From contig JAJFJD010000001.1 in assembly GCA_021774335.1 (NCBI GenBank), positions 124,001 to 188,000 of the forward strand: a stretch of DNA of 64,000 nt, written 5' to 3'. The first letter of the stretch is position 1; every line of letters begins with the position of its first letter. The notes beneath the pieces are model-generated. The model saw nothing but the letters and a program-made list of their open reading frames with translations. It ran no database searches and had not been told where the DNA came from. The translations under genes and the position numbers were made by a program. Of the stretch, positions 63,114-64,000 are shown in pieces. The stretch comes from Alphaproteobacteria bacterium. GTDB taxonomy: Bacteria > Pseudomonadota > Alphaproteobacteria > UBA8366.

Positions 63114-64000
63114 ATGGCACGAATGGAGGATCTGCCCGAAGGCGAACGGGAGATGCTGCGGACGATCGAACTGCCGACGTTCGAAACGACACCCTTCGTG
63201 CGCGGCGCGCCGCTGTCGAAACGCCGCGTCGCGATCGTCTCAACAGCAGCGCTGCAGAAGCGCGACGACAAGATCTTCGATATCGGCGAGAACAGCTACC
63301 GGATCATTCCGGGCGACGTCGATCCGAACGAGGTGGTTATGTCGCACGGCTCGGCGAATTTCGACCGGACCGGCTTCCAGCAGGACCTCAACATATGCTT
63401 TCCACTGGAGCGGCTGCATGAGCTTGCCGCCGAAGGCTTCATCGGGTCCGTCGCCGATTTTCATTATTCGGTCTCGGGCGCGGTCAGTCCGCAGCGCAAC
63501 GAAGAATCGGTGCGCGAGATCGCCCGTCTGATGAAGCGGGAAGCCGTTGATACGGTTCTCCTGGTCCCGATATGACCGAAATGCACGCGCGCCGTCGGCG
63601 GGCTTGCCCACTACATCGAAGACGAGGGTCTCTCGACCACGCAGATCAGCCTCGTTCGCCTTCATACCGAGAACATCCGGCCGCCGCGGGCGCTCTGGGT
63701 GCCGTTTGAACTCGGCCGTCCGCTCGGCCAACCGAACGACCGGGATTTCCAAACACGCGTGCTGAAGGCGTGCCTCGGGCTGATTGAAGCGGACTCGGGC
63801 CCGGTGCTCGAGGACTATCCCGAGGACATACCCGCCGAAGCCAAGGCCACCGCTGGGGATATGACCGGCATGGTCTGCGAGATCGAGCTGCCGGCGCCGC
63901 CGTCCGACGACAACAGCCTCACCCAGGCTCTCATCGCCGAGATTGGCCGGATGCGGCCCTGGTACGAGATGGCCGTCAACCAGCGCGGCCGCACGACCGT
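63114..64000 (+). CDS. GrdB-like selenoprotein, glycine/sarcosine/betaine reductase B family (partial, TGA = selenocysteine)
   Basis: From ATG 63114 (AAGGGG eight bases upstream) the protein reads MARMEDLPEGEREML to AVDTVLLVPI, then an in-frame TGA (63573-63575, residue 154), then PKCTRAVGGLAHYIEDEGL and on without a stop to the window edge (TTQISLVRLHTENIRPPRAL, VPFELGRPLG, GPVLEDYPEDI). Family members place Cys or selenocysteine at this point in a U/C-x-x-C motif, so U154-P-K-C157 is predicted. Conserved sequence on both sides argues against a pseudogene. These aerobic homologues lack the glycine reductase complex, and their reaction is not established. Confidence 0.82.
63573..63575 (+). 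other. In-frame TGA, predicted selenocysteine codon 154 of the GrdB-like protein
   Basis: TGA takes the first position of a U-x-x-C redox motif, with the same frame conserved for at least 140 codons after it. Confidence 0.82.
63590..63600 (+). promoter_or_regulatory. Candidate bacterial SECIS hairpin of the GrdB-like gene
   Basis: CGCC and GGCG pair around the loop GTC, which starts 19 bases after the TGA and begins with G. One more pair forms beyond a mismatch. Spacing and loop G fit the bacterial SECIS rule, but the stem is short. Confidence 0.45.

Noticed and set aside
1-64000. tRNA, rRNA, CRISPR array, prophage or insertion sequence
   Set aside because: No cloverleaf-like genes, spaced direct repeats, transposase or phage proteins were recognised by eye. 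A dedicated search (tRNAscan, CRISPR finder) was not possible.

Overview
The window looks like chromosomal DNA of a free-living alphaproteobacterium, probably a Rhodospirillales-type marine or soil organism. The reasons are the high GC content and the gene content: an ArsR-methyltransferase/metF/metH operon, an MlaA lipoprotein, a symporter-histidine kinase operon of CbrA/CrbS type, a short-chain-acyl XRE regulator and many acyl-CoA and amide catabolism genes. No rRNA, tRNA, CRISPR array, prophage or insertion sequence was recognised. Species identity is inference only.

Layout. 1-7.0 kb: a partial thioesterase, a BASS-type transporter, and the methionine operon (ArsR-methyltransferase, metF, metH, minus strand) behind a perfect 20-bp palindromic operator. 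7.4-10 kb: mlaA and ettA converge on a long hairpin. 10.1-21.8 kb: a short-chain fatty acid sensing and uptake island. It holds a stand-alone receiver, a small membrane protein, a symporter-histidine kinase, a CBS/DUF294 nucleotidyltransferase and a membrane-anchored PAS-DnaQ exonuclease on the minus strand. Next come a 28-residue membrane peptide, an XRE acyl-responsive regulator carrying a degenerate histidine-kinase dimerisation domain, and a divergent sodium:solute symporter. Repeated TTCACA sites link the promoters. 21.8-27.4 kb: small membrane proteins, a bifunctional penicillin-binding protein, a LEA-type lipoprotein and a GT39-like enzyme. 27.7-36.1 kb: an amidase, then surface-sugar genes (pyruvyltransferase-like, Asp-hydroxylase-like, CMP-nonulosonate synthetase, methyltransferase, NeuB-like synthase, TPR/capsule-type protein). 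36.2-44.3 kb: a MaoC-type hydratase with a class III CoA-transferase, a glutathione S-transferase whose catalytic Cys codon is TGA, a hydroxyacid dehydrogenase, a CmcJ-like oxygenase, an OYE-type reductase, a HupE-like metal transporter and an SDR. 44.3-49.4 kb: a Ser/Thr kinase with a haem-c sensor domain, an exported very basic protein, an ECF sigma factor and a lipoprotein. 49.5-56.1 kb: an McrC remnant, TauE, RsgA, RidA, a sulfatase and a complete cobalt nitrile hydratase operon. 56.2-64 kb: a TupA-like ATP-grasp protein, the DUF4387/AtuA pair, an RRM protein, a pentapeptide-repeat protein, an acyl-CoA dehydrogenase, a GNAT protein, a small membrane peptide and, cut by the right edge, a GrdB-like gene interrupted by TGA at a redox position.

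The strongest unusual signals are four. First, two independent genes have an in-frame TGA exactly at a redox-active Cys position, each followed by a SECIS-like hairpin, which implies selenocysteine use. Second, an XRE/short-chain-acyl regulator has captured a HisKA module very similar to the one in the neighbouring kinase, with the phospho-acceptor His replaced by Tyr. Third, shared TTCACA operators and a 28-residue membrane peptide lie in the same island. Fourth, a Ser/Thr kinase is fused to a predicted periplasmic c-type haem sensor next to a kinase-associated ECF sigma factor.
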